Assembly: GCA_002393965.1 (NCBI GenBank)
Contig: DGSL01000013.1
Location: 1 to 9,531 of the forward strand
Direction: 5' to 3'
DNA length: 9,531 nt
Source: Bacteroidales bacterium UBA4363
GTDB taxonomy: Bacteria; Bacteroidota; Bacteroidia; Bacteroidales; Paludibacteraceae
The notes under the pieces are model-generated. The model was not told the origin of the DNA and searched no databases. It worked only from the letters and a program-made list of their open reading frames with translations. Position 1 is the first letter of the stretch. Every line of letters starts with the position of its first letter. Below are positions 1 through 5,835 of this stretch, one piece after another. The translations under genes and the position numbers were made by a program.

Positions 1-69
1 TCGGCTTGCTCCAAAATTGGGACGTTGGGGTGTGTTTGGGTGGACGTGTGGCCTTTGGACGGACGGAGA

Positions 70-170
70 TGTGACGCTCCTACGGAGTTCTAAGAGGAAG
101 AGGCGTTTTAATACAGGGACTCCGCCCTTTGGGCTCCATCCCTGTCTGTATTCTGTCGTCCCTACGGGAC
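70..170. repeat. Cluster of short hairpins, REP-like intergenic DNA
   Basis: Several compact inverted repeats follow each other here: CTCC-TAC-GGAG (77-87), an outer pair ACAGGGA/TCCCTGT (113-119 with 139-145) enclosing GCCC-TTT-GGGC (124-134), and GTCCC-TAC-GGGAC (158-170). Two of them share a TAC loop. This looks like non-coding palindromic repeat DNA of the REP or RAYT-associated kind, but that class is an inference from hairpin density alone. A 76-codon open frame at 17-247 crosses the region; its product has no recognisable domain and is probably not a gene. Confidence 0.4.
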
Positions 171-204
171 TTGCGTTTGGACTATGGATATTGTGTCGTC
201 CCAT

Positions 205-222
205 TGTCCAACAAGTTGGACA
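205..222. promoter_or_regulatory. Perfect 18-bp palindrome, possible operator
   Basis: TGTCCAAC-AA-GTTGGACA is a perfect dyad with 8-bp arms and a 2-bp centre. Its right arm contains the TTG that serves as the candidate -33 element of the promoter at 216-244, so a protein bound here could block or modulate transcription of the gene at 273. It may instead be the last member of the hairpin cluster upstream. Confidence 0.4.
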
Positions 223-244
223 TGGTTTTATTTTGTTATCTTTG
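216..244 (+). promoter_or_regulatory. Bacteroidota-type promoter for the HsdR-N-like gene
   Basis: TATCTTTG at 237-244 matches the Bacteroidota -7 consensus TAnnTTTG. A TTG at 216-218 lies 18 bases upstream, within the usual spacing for the -33 element. The start codon at 273 would follow a leader of about 20 bases. An AAGGA at 265-269 lies 3 bases before the ATG, closer than an ideal Shine-Dalgarno. Confidence 0.6.
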
Positions 245-272
245 TAAGAGTTGAAAACGTCCAAAAGGAAAC

Positions 273-719
273 ATGAACGTCCTGAACTTTCCGGATTATC
301 AGTTCAAGATACGGGTCCAGCATACTCGTCGGGAGATCTTTGACGAGATACGGAAGAAGTGGGTTGCCCTGCAACCCGAGGAGTTGGTACGCCAGAACAT
401 GGTGCGGTACCTGCGAGAGGAGAAGGGGTATCCTGCCACCCACATTGCCAATGAGGTGAGCGTGGAACTGAACGGCATGAGAAAGCGTTGCGACACGGTG
501 GTCTATGACGGAACGGGGCGTCCGCTGATGCTGATAGAATACAAAGCCCCGACGATAGCGATCACGCAAAAGACGTTTGACCAAATCCTGACGTACAATA
601 CGGAAATGAAGGTTGCCTGGCTGCTGGTCAGTAACGGTCTCCAACACATCGTGTGCAGGGCGGAAGGCAAACAGGTGGAATTCTACGAAGAGATACCTCC
701 GTACGACCGTCTTTATTAG
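273..719 (+). CDS. Stand-alone HsdR N-terminal-type nuclease domain protein
   Basis: A 148-residue soluble protein resembling the N-terminal nuclease domain of type I restriction HsdR subunits (the HSDR_N_2 type). The PD-(D/E)xK signature can be read: D74 in CDTVVYDG, E89-x-K91 in LIEYKAP, and Q104-xxx-Y108 in FDQILTYN, the QxxxY motif of RecB-like nucleases. The N-terminal part (EELVRQNMVRYLREEKGYP, about 36-54) matches the helical start of the family. There is no helicase, methyltransferase or specificity subunit here, so it is not a complete restriction system. Single-domain proteins of this size are common in Bacteroidota, from memory often near housekeeping genes; their substrate is unknown to me. 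The start is supported by the promoter at 216-244 and the AAGGA just upstream. It is monocistronic, ending at the stem-loop at 721-767 and facing prs. Family assignment is firm; nuclease activity is inferred. Confidence 0.85.
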   Translation: MNVLNFPDYQFKIRVQHTRREIFDEIRKKWVALQPEELVRQNMVRYLREEKGYPATHIANEVSVELNGMRKRCDTVVYDGTGRPLMLIEYKAPTIAITQKTFDQILTYNTEMKVAWLLVSNGLQHIVCRAEGKQVEFYEEIPPYDRLY

Positions 720-720
720 C

Positions 721-767
721 AGAAACAGCAAAGACCTGAACGAATTGTTCAGGTCTTTGCTGTTTCT
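721..767. terminator. Symmetric bidirectional terminator between convergent genes
   Basis: A perfect 21-bp inverted repeat (721-741 with 747-767) with a 5-base loop GAATT begins directly after the stop codon at 719 and ends 25 bases before the prs stop at 793. The inner GACCTGAAC/GTTCAGGTC stem is flanked by A-rich sequence on the left and TTTGCTGTTT on the right, so both strands present a hairpin followed by U-rich RNA. No uninterrupted T run follows. Confidence 0.7.
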
Positions 768-792
768 ACGGCGTGAAAAATCGAGAGAAAAA

Positions 793-1731
793 CTACAGGA
801 TGTATTGAGAAGAGATGGACTCGTTCTCGTAGTCACGCCGAATGGTATCGGCAAACATATCGGCGATGGAGAGGACGTGTACTTTCTTGCAATCGCCTTC
901 GTAAGGTTTGGAGTCAGTGGTGATGAGTTCGGTGAGTGCGGAATCGGTGATGCGCTGACTTGCGGGGTCGGACATGATGGCATGGCTGACCATAGCGCGA
1001 ACGGACTTGGCACCCTCTTTCATCATGAGGTCAGCCGCCTTGGTAAGTGTGCCGGCGGTATCGACCATGTCGTCGATAATCAGCACGTCCTTGCCCTTGA
1101 CATCGCCGATGACCTTCATATCGCTGACAACGTTGGCTCTCTCGCGGGACTTGTGGCAGAGGACGAGTGGGAGTCCGAGGTACTTGGAGTAACTGCCCGC
1201 ACGTTTCGAACCACCGACATCGGGAGAAGCGATGATAAGGTTGTCGAGGTTGAAATTTTCCTGAATGTATTTTACAAAGACGGTCGAAGCATAGAGATGG
1301 TCAACGGGAACGTTGAAGAATCCCTGAATCTGATCGGCATGAAGGTCCATCGTGATCAGCCGGTCGATGCCAGCGACGCTGAGGAGGTCGGCAACAAGTT
1401 TGGCCCCGATGGAGACACGCGGTTTGTCCTTTCGGTCCTGGCGTGCCCATCCGAAATAAGGAATCACCGGTATGATCTTATAGGCAGAAGCACGCTTTGC
1501 CGCATCGATCATGAGGAGTAATTCCATGAGGTTATCGGAATTAGGGAAGGTAGATTGTACGAGGTAGACATAAGAGCCACGTATGGACTCCTCGTAGGAA
1601 ACGGCAAATTCGCCGTCGGCGAAATACGTGATTTTCATTTTTCCCAATTCACAACCCAGGCTCTTGCAGATTTTCTCAGCAAGGTATTGTGTTTTGGTTC
1701 CGGAAAAGACTTTGATTGGAGCGTTCGTCAT
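793..1731 (-). CDS. prs: Ribose-phosphate pyrophosphokinase (PRPP synthetase)
   Basis: A full-length 312-residue class I PRPP synthetase, the cytoplasmic enzyme that transfers pyrophosphate from ATP to ribose 5-phosphate. PRPP feeds purine, pyrimidine, NAD, histidine and tryptophan synthesis. Visible motifs in order: FADGE (37-41), PYFGWARQDRK (91-101) at the ATP site, SIGAKL (107-112), DLHADQIQGFF (129-139) with the metal- and ATP-binding histidine region, PDVGGSKRA (170-178), and the PRPP-binding loop around DVLIIDDMVDTAGTL (215-229). Length and motif order are as expected, and no key residue seems missing. The ATG at 1731 gives a normal N-terminus (VFSGTKTQYLAEKI) and lies 44 bases downstream of a TACCTTTG element. 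It is transcribed alone, converging on the gene at 273, and appears unrelated to the pectin locus behind it. Confidence 0.97.
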   Translation of the reverse strand: MTNAPIKVFSGTKTQYLAEKICKSLGCELGKMKITYFADGEFAVSYEESIRGSYVYLVQSTFPNSDNLMELLLMIDAAKRASAYKIIPVIPYFGWARQDRKDKPRVSIGAKLVADLLSVAGIDRLITMDLHADQIQGFFNVPVDHLYASTVFVKYIQENFNLDNLIIASPDVGGSKRAGSYSKYLGLPLVLCHKSRERANVVSDMKVIGDVKGKDVLIIDDMVDTAGTLTKAADLMMKEGAKSVRAMVSHAIMSDPASQRITDSALTELITTDSKPYEGDCKKVHVLSIADMFADTIRRDYENESISSQYIL

Positions 1732-1775
1732 TTATGTGAGTATATTAGAGTAATCCCATATAAGATTTACGGGGA

Positions 1776-1783
1776 CAAAGGTA
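1776..1783 (-). promoter_or_regulatory. prs promoter, -7 element TACCTTTG
   Basis: On the minus strand this reads TACCTTTG, an exact match to TAnnTTTG, 44 bases before the prs start codon. No TTG or TTTG lies at the usual -33 distance; the intervening 29 bases are A-rich, and the shared A-tract/GGGGAGGA box follows immediately upstream. Confidence 0.6.
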
Positions 1784-1812
1784 CGTTTTCTATTTCGTTT
1801 TTCGGTTCGATG

Positions 1813-1831
1813 TCCTCCCCTTTTTTTTGCC
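1813..1831 (-). promoter_or_regulatory. Shared A-tract/GGGGAGGA box, prs copy
   Basis: Read on the minus strand this is GGCAAAAAAAAGGGGAGGA. It matches 18 of 19 positions with the block at 9412-9430 upstream of susC, in the same orientation. It ends 29 bases before the TACCTTTG element, roughly -41 to -60 relative to the likely transcription start, where UP elements or activator sites lie. Function is unknown. Confidence 0.5.
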
Positions 1832-1996
1832 ACACCCAATGCGTTTGTCCAGTTTTTTTATGTCATGGATAGTGGAAAGTGTTTGGGTGACGGGGATTGG
1901 GCGCAATCGGATGAGGTGTATGTGTTTGGACGGAGAGAAAAATGTCATCCCGTTGTCTTGCGTCAAAAGACATTTGTTTTTTTCTCAGGGTTGAGT

Positions 1997-2032
1997 AAAA
2001 AAAAGACGGTCAGTGGGGGGTCTGACCGTCTT
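1997..2032 (-). terminator. Rho-independent terminator of the pectate lyase gene
   Basis: On the minus strand AAGACGGTCAG and CTGACCGTCTT form a perfect 11-bp stem (2022-2032 with 2003-2013) around an 8-base loop ACCCCCCA, and the stem runs directly into T8 (1997-2004, overlapping the stem end). It lies 60 bases past the lyase stop codon at 2093 and insulates the locus from prs. Confidence 0.9.
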
Positions 2033-2092
2033 GTATTAGACTATGGGTTTGAATCGCTAACAGGAGACTACGACTGGTGTATGCTGAACAGA

Positions 2093-3553
2093 TCAGCGGT
2101 ACAGGTCCTTGACGATGTCGTAGCAGTAGATCTCGAGATTGGAGCGGAGGTGAGCGACGTCGAGGGTGCGCTTGGCACCGTCGGTGCGGTCGTTCTTGTT
2201 GAGTCCGTATGCGTCCTCCCATTCGTCCGGAATACCGTCGCTATCGGAATCGAGCGGAGGGGTTGTAGTGTTGAGTTCGGGCCATCCGCCCACGTCTTTC
2301 TGAGAGTCGATAATCTTGCCTTCCATGTTGCCCATCACCTGGTTGATGACGCGCGTATCGACGGCATCGCGCGCTTTGCTGGCGCCGGCACAGGCGAGGA
2401 CGCTGGAAAGGGCATCAGCGGCGGACTCCCGGTGGTAGAGTTCGACAGCCATCGGGAAGTGTGCGGACTGGAGGATGGAGGCCTTCTTAGAATCATCGTC
2501 GGGTTTAACGCCTTTGTAATTGTCTGCCGTCACATCGGAAGCCCCGTCCATAACGTTGCCGTTGACATAGAACTTGCCCGGGAAGACGGTACCTCTATCA
2601 GCACAATAGCCACAAGAGCAGGTAGGGTTGAGAATCTGGGATCTGCGATTGCTCTTGGTATTGGGTCCCGGCCGATAGTAGTTATTCTCGACATTGACCG
2701 TGCGGTAGGCATCTGCCGACTCGCCTCCGTAGGAACTATTGTCGCCCCAGTTGAAGACGACGTTGTTGACAAAATCGACGGGTCCACGGCAGGAGGAGTT
2801 AACGTAGTCGTGGTCGAAGCGCGGGTTGCGGCTATCGTGGTCGGCGAGGAGGTTGTGATGGAAGGTGGCATTGGTACCACCCCAAATGCCGCCGTAGCCG
2901 TGGTTGCCCTTCGAGTGGGAAGAGGCCTTAAGGGACTCGGCGATGACGCACCACTGCATGGTGAAGTTGGTGTTGCCATAGAAGGAAGCGCACTCGTCAA
3001 CGCTCCAACTCATGGAGCAATGGTCGATCATGACATTGTTGTTGTTCTGACCCTCGAAAGCGTCGTAAGCGTCGGAGGTTACCTTATCGCCCAAACGGAA
3101 GCGGAGGAACTGGACAACGACATTCTGCAAGCCACTGAGCACGAGCGGATAGTACGCCAGGGTGATGCCATCACCGGGAGCGGTCTGTCCGGCGATGGTA
3201 AAGTTGCCGTTGGACGGTTTGAGTACTCGCTTGAGATGGATGGTACCTGAGACACGGAAAACGATGGTACGGCTACCGGACTTCATGAGAGCGGCACGAA
3301 GAGAACCAATAATTTCATCCTCGCTGGCACCGTAGTCCTCGAGATTTGTCACATAATAGACGGTACCACCTCGACCGCCGTAAGCCGAGGCGCCACACCC
3401 CTGGAAATAGTTGGACGGGACACTGACGATACCAGGCTGCTCCTCCTCTCCGCCTCCACCGCCACTGCCACCACAAGAAGCGAAAACGAGGAGAGAAGAC
3501 AGAATCACCGAGAGGTGAACGAGGAAGGGGATGGGGGTACGTGAGTGTTTCAT
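2093..3553 (-). CDS. Surface lipoprotein pectate lyase, PL1 family
   Basis: A 486-residue secreted lipoprotein with a right-handed beta-helix pectate lyase domain, expected to cut polygalacturonate by Ca-dependent beta-elimination. A lipoprotein signal (hydrophobic 8-25) ends at C27 in LVFASC, followed by a linker GGSGGGGGEEE (28-38). The domain starts near GCGASAYGGRGG (52-63). PL1 motifs are clear: IDHCSMSWSVDE (176-187) and FHHNLLADHDSRNPR (231-245), whose arginines include the likely catalytic base. The C-terminus has a Ca-loop-like DSDSDGIPDEWED (435-447) before GLNKND, common in Bacteroidota PL1 enzymes. An odd cysteine cluster CSCGYC is at 312-317. The frame is open upstream to an ATG at 3724, but I start at 3553 because only this gives a signal peptide and the extra 57 residues cross the candidate promoter. 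It is the last gene of the locus, 276 bases after susD, with its own terminator. The substrate is inferred from the family. Confidence 0.92.
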   Translation of the reverse strand: MKHSRTPIPFLVHLSVILSSLLVFASCGGSGGGGGEEEQPGIVSVPSNYFQGCGASAYGGRGGTVYYVTNLEDYGASEDEIIGSLRAALMKSGSRTIVFRVSGTIHLKRVLKPSNGNFTIAGQTAPGDGITLAYYPLVLSGLQNVVVQFLRFRLGDKVTSDAYDAFEGQNNNNVMIDHCSMSWSVDECASFYGNTNFTMQWCVIAESLKASSHSKGNHGYGGIWGGTNATFHHNLLADHDSRNPRFDHDYVNSSCRGPVDFVNNVVFNWGDNSSYGGESADAYRTVNVENNYYRPGPNTKSNRRSQILNPTCSCGYCADRGTVFPGKFYVNGNVMDGASDVTADNYKGVKPDDDSKKASILQSAHFPMAVELYHRESAADALSSVLACAGASKARDAVDTRVINQVMGNMEGKIIDSQKDVGGWPELNTTTPPLDSDSDGIPDEWEDAYGLNKNDRTDGAKRTLDVAHLRSNLEIYCYDIVKDLYR

Positions 3554-3624
3554 TGCAGGAATAAAAATCGAATTAAGGTATTGAAAAGACGAAGCAATAA
3601 AAAAAAGTCTTCTCTTTATCGGTA

Positions 3625-3640
3625 CAAAAATACAAAAATA
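3625..3640 (-). promoter_or_regulatory. Candidate promoter(s) for the pectate lyase gene
   Basis: Two adjacent minus-strand TATTTTTG copies (3633-3640 and 3625-3632) each match TAnnTTTG. They lie 71-79 bases before the ATG at 3553 and downstream of the susD terminator. No good -33 element is visible and the area is AT-rich, so chance matches are possible. The 19-bp box seen at prs and susC is absent here. Confidence 0.35.
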
Positions 3641-3740
3641 TCGGAAAATCCATCGTCCTTTGGAAGAAAGACGAAGGAAAGAAGAAACGACGAAGCGACA
3701 GAAGACATGTGTCAGGAGCCCCACTCTCCCACCCCCTAAA

Positions 3741-3786
3741 ATAAAAAAGAAACGGGGAGGCTCCTTACTCTGAGCCTCCCCGTTTT
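3741..3786. terminator. Terminator after susD, probably bidirectional
   Basis: A perfect 14-bp stem (3750-3763 with 3772-3785) has an 8-base loop CTTACTCT and a GC-rich core CGGGGAGGCTC. On the minus strand it is followed by a T-rich tail from 3748 to 3741 (TTTTTTAT), and on the plus strand by TTTT at 3783-3786. It starts 44 bases past the susD stop at 3830 and should end or reduce susCD transcription before the lyase gene. Confidence 0.88.
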
Positions 3787-3829
3787 CTTATCGGTATGAG
3801 AGAATGGGATTCAGAAAATCCCGTAATCA

Positions 3830-5809
3830 TCAATAACCATAGTCATTCCAAAGGGAACCGTTGGAGGAATTGATGTTGTTGTTGAAGATCGGCCAGAACT
3901 GGCGGTTGGCGAGGAGCCCGGCATCGAACTCTTCCTTGGAATTCGCAGAGCCATCTCCATAGAGCCAGTACTTGGTCGGCGTGAGGTAGGAACCGGACTC
4001 GTCGGAAGTATAGAACTTCTTGCCGAGCCATCCGCCATTCTCGGTGCTGCTGATATAGCCGTCCGGCTCAGCGGTCTCGTCCATGCTCAAGCCATAGACC
4101 TGTTCGATGGAATAGGTCTGTCCGCCCATCAACGAATAGTTGTCGGCAGTGGAATTCTTCTTATACTTGAAATAGACTTTCTCGTTGCGACCTGCGAACT
4201 CGCCGGAAGCGGCATCGAGTTCGGCGAGGCGGTTCATTGTCTCCTTGAGTTTGGTGTCGAAGATGCCCCAGCGGATGAGGTCGTACTTACGGATGCGCTC
4301 GCCAGCGAACTCGAAGGCACGTTCGAGTTGGATATTCTCAATGGTGAGCGGTTTGGAAGCCAGGCCAGCACGGGTACGCACGGCATCGAACATATCCTGT
4401 CCGGAGAGTCCGGTGGTATTCTGCGGAGCAACGCCGTCGATACCGCCGATAGAAGCCTCGGCAAACATCAAGAGAATGTCGGAGAAGCGCATGATCGGGA
4501 GGTCAACGCCATCGTCCTGTCCCGAAACGTCGCGTGCCATCCACTCGTAGCGGTACTTGCCGAGATACATCTGCGTAGCACGCGTGGTCTTAGCCACGAT
4601 ATCTTTAGATGTTTCAACGGTACCCACGCCGAGCGGATCGACGTCTTCCTTGAGGTCGGCGTCGGCCAGGTTCCAGGAGAACGGAGCGATGGTGACCCAC
4701 TTGCGTTTGTCGTTCTTGTCAAAGTCGAAAGCGAGGGTCGGCACGATGGTAACCATGGCATTGGAACGCGCATCGCCAAGAGCATGTCGGAACTGGCTGC
4801 CGAGCGCGTTGACCTTGATACCATTGAGGTTGAGCACCTGTCCGCGCGCGGAAGCAAACGGAATAGCGAAGAGCACCTCGGAGGAAGAGAAAGAAGCATT
4901 GTCGGAACAGAGTTTCTTCCAGATATCCTCGTAGTTTGGTTCGAGTTTGTTGGTGCCGTACTTGTTGATGACCTGTGCGCAGGCTTCGAGCGCCTCCTTG
5001 TAGAGTTCGGTGCGTGCAGCCTGATCCTTGAGGTTGTACTGAACGCCGTAGGAACCGCTGCCGCCCTGAACCCAAGTGTCGGGACGGAGAGCCTTGCCGG
5101 CGTACATCAGGTCGACGCGAGCGAGGAGACCGAGCACGAACGCCTTGTTGATACGTCCAGTGTTGTTCTTAGCCGAAGTCAGCGAAATTTCCTCAGACCA
5201 AGGTACGAGATTGGCAGCCTCCTTGAGGTCGGCGCGCAACTGTTCGAAGATGACGTTGCGGTCCTGCTTCGGAGAATAGACACTGCTGAGGTCGTTGACA
5301 TTGAGCGGAGAGAACGAAGCCGGGACGTCGCCCCAGAGATTGGTCATCTCCAAGAAGCAGAAGGCACGCAGGGTGAGTGCCTCGCCGAGGAAATACTGAT
5401 AGTTAGGTTTGCTGAGGTCGCTGTAGTTGCGAATACCTTCCACGACATTGTTGGCCCGTTCGATTGCGGTGGTCAGATAGGACCAAGGGTCTTTCTTGTT
5501 GGCGGTGGAAAGTTCGGACGGACCGTTGGCCGTGATGGTATAGTTGGCATAGACAGCCGCGCCGTTGGACTTGTTGCAATACTCGATATCGGTGTTCATC
5601 GCAACATATCCACCGCAGAGACGGTTACGGAAGCTCTTATCCTCGCCAAAGAGGGTATAGATGCCCGCGATGGTCTGTTCGGTCTGGTCCGAAGTAAGGA
5701 ACACGGCCTTGTCCATTGCGGACGGCGAGTCGTTGTCCAGGAAGTCGCTGCACGAAGACAGACCGATGAGGGCCGAAGTCGCGAGGACTATGTATTTATG
5801 TATATTCAT
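3830..5809 (-). CDS. SusD/RagB-like glycan-binding outer-membrane lipoprotein
   Basis: A 659-residue SusD-family lipoprotein, the surface lid that binds oligosaccharides and hands them to its SusC partner. The lipoprotein signal ends at C20 in LIGLSSC, followed by acidic SDFLDND (21-27), consistent with export to the cell surface. The conserved SusD block GEALTLRAFCFLEMTNLWGDVP (142-163) is clear, followed by the helical RNVIFEQLRADLKEAANL stretch (184-201) of the TPR-like scaffold. Further on, QLERAFEFAGERIRKYDLIRWGIF matches the C-terminal SusD signature. It is longer than B. theta SusD (551), within the family range. It starts 26 bases after the susC stop, without a recognisable Shine-Dalgarno, so the two are almost certainly one transcript, ended by the stem-loop at 3741-3786. 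Ligand specificity cannot be read from the sequence; pectic oligosaccharides are inferred from the adjacent PL1 lyase. Confidence 0.96.
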   Translation of the reverse strand: MNIHKYIVLATSALIGLSSCSDFLDNDSPSAMDKAVFLTSDQTEQTIAGIYTLFGEDKSFRNRLCGGYVAMNTDIEYCNKSNGAAVYANYTITANGPSELSTANKKDPWSYLTTAIERANNVVEGIRNYSDLSKPNYQYFLGEALTLRAFCFLEMTNLWGDVPASFSPLNVNDLSSVYSPKQDRNVIFEQLRADLKEAANLVPWSEEISLTSAKNNTGRINKAFVLGLLARVDLMYAGKALRPDTWVQGGSGSYGVQYNLKDQAARTELYKEALEACAQVINKYGTNKLEPNYEDIWKKLCSDNASFSSSEVLFAIPFASARGQVLNLNGIKVNALGSQFRHALGDARSNAMVTIVPTLAFDFDKNDKRKWVTIAPFSWNLADADLKEDVDPLGVGTVETSKDIVAKTTRATQMYLGKYRYEWMARDVSGQDDGVDLPIMRFSDILLMFAEASIGGIDGVAPQNTTGLSGQDMFDAVRTRAGLASKPLTIENIQLERAFEFAGERIRKYDLIRWGIFDTKLKETMNRLAELDAASGEFAGRNEKVYFKYKKNSTADNYSLMGGQTYSIEQVYGLSMDETAEPDGYISSTENGGWLGKKFYTSDESGSYLTPTKYWLYGDGSANSKEEFDAGLLANRQFWPIFNNNINSSNGSLWNDYGY

Positions 5810-5835
5810 TGTCTGATAAGATTAAGATGTTAGAC

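Larger units (their letters stand above)
1732..2092. other. Intergenic region between prs and the lyase gene
   Basis: These 361 bases hold no convincing gene. They contain the prs promoter (1776-1783), the 19-bp shared box (1813-1831), a second T7 run (1853-1859), and the lyase terminator (1997-2032). A weak plus-strand stem AAATGTC/GACATTT (1940-1946 with 1969-1975) is followed by GTTTTTTT; with a 22-base loop and no plus-strand gene before it, I give it little weight. Nothing recognisable is seen at about 1860-1935. Confidence 0.6.

Noticed and set aside
17..247. 76-codon plus-strand frame at the left end
   Set aside because: It covers the hairpin cluster, the palindrome and the promoter of the next gene, and its product looks like translated repeat DNA. 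A real small gene cannot be fully excluded.
1924..1935. TTTGGACGGA string shared between about 54-63 and 1925-1934
   Set aside because: Only about 10 bases match, and similar TTGGAC strings occur several times in the window including coding DNA, so it is not evidence for a repeat family.
1865..3250. 461-codon plus-strand open frame opposite the lyase gene
   Set aside because: It is antisense to a confidently identified PL1 lyase, its product is a low-information Val/Gly/Asp-rich string without domains, and it runs through the lyase terminator. Codon bias of the real gene explains the lack of stops.
3554..3724. Longer N-terminus for the lyase starting at 3724
   Set aside because: The extra 57 residues put a basic segment in front of the lipoprotein signal and cross the TATTTTTG candidates; the ATG at 3553 gives a normal signal peptide and lipobox.
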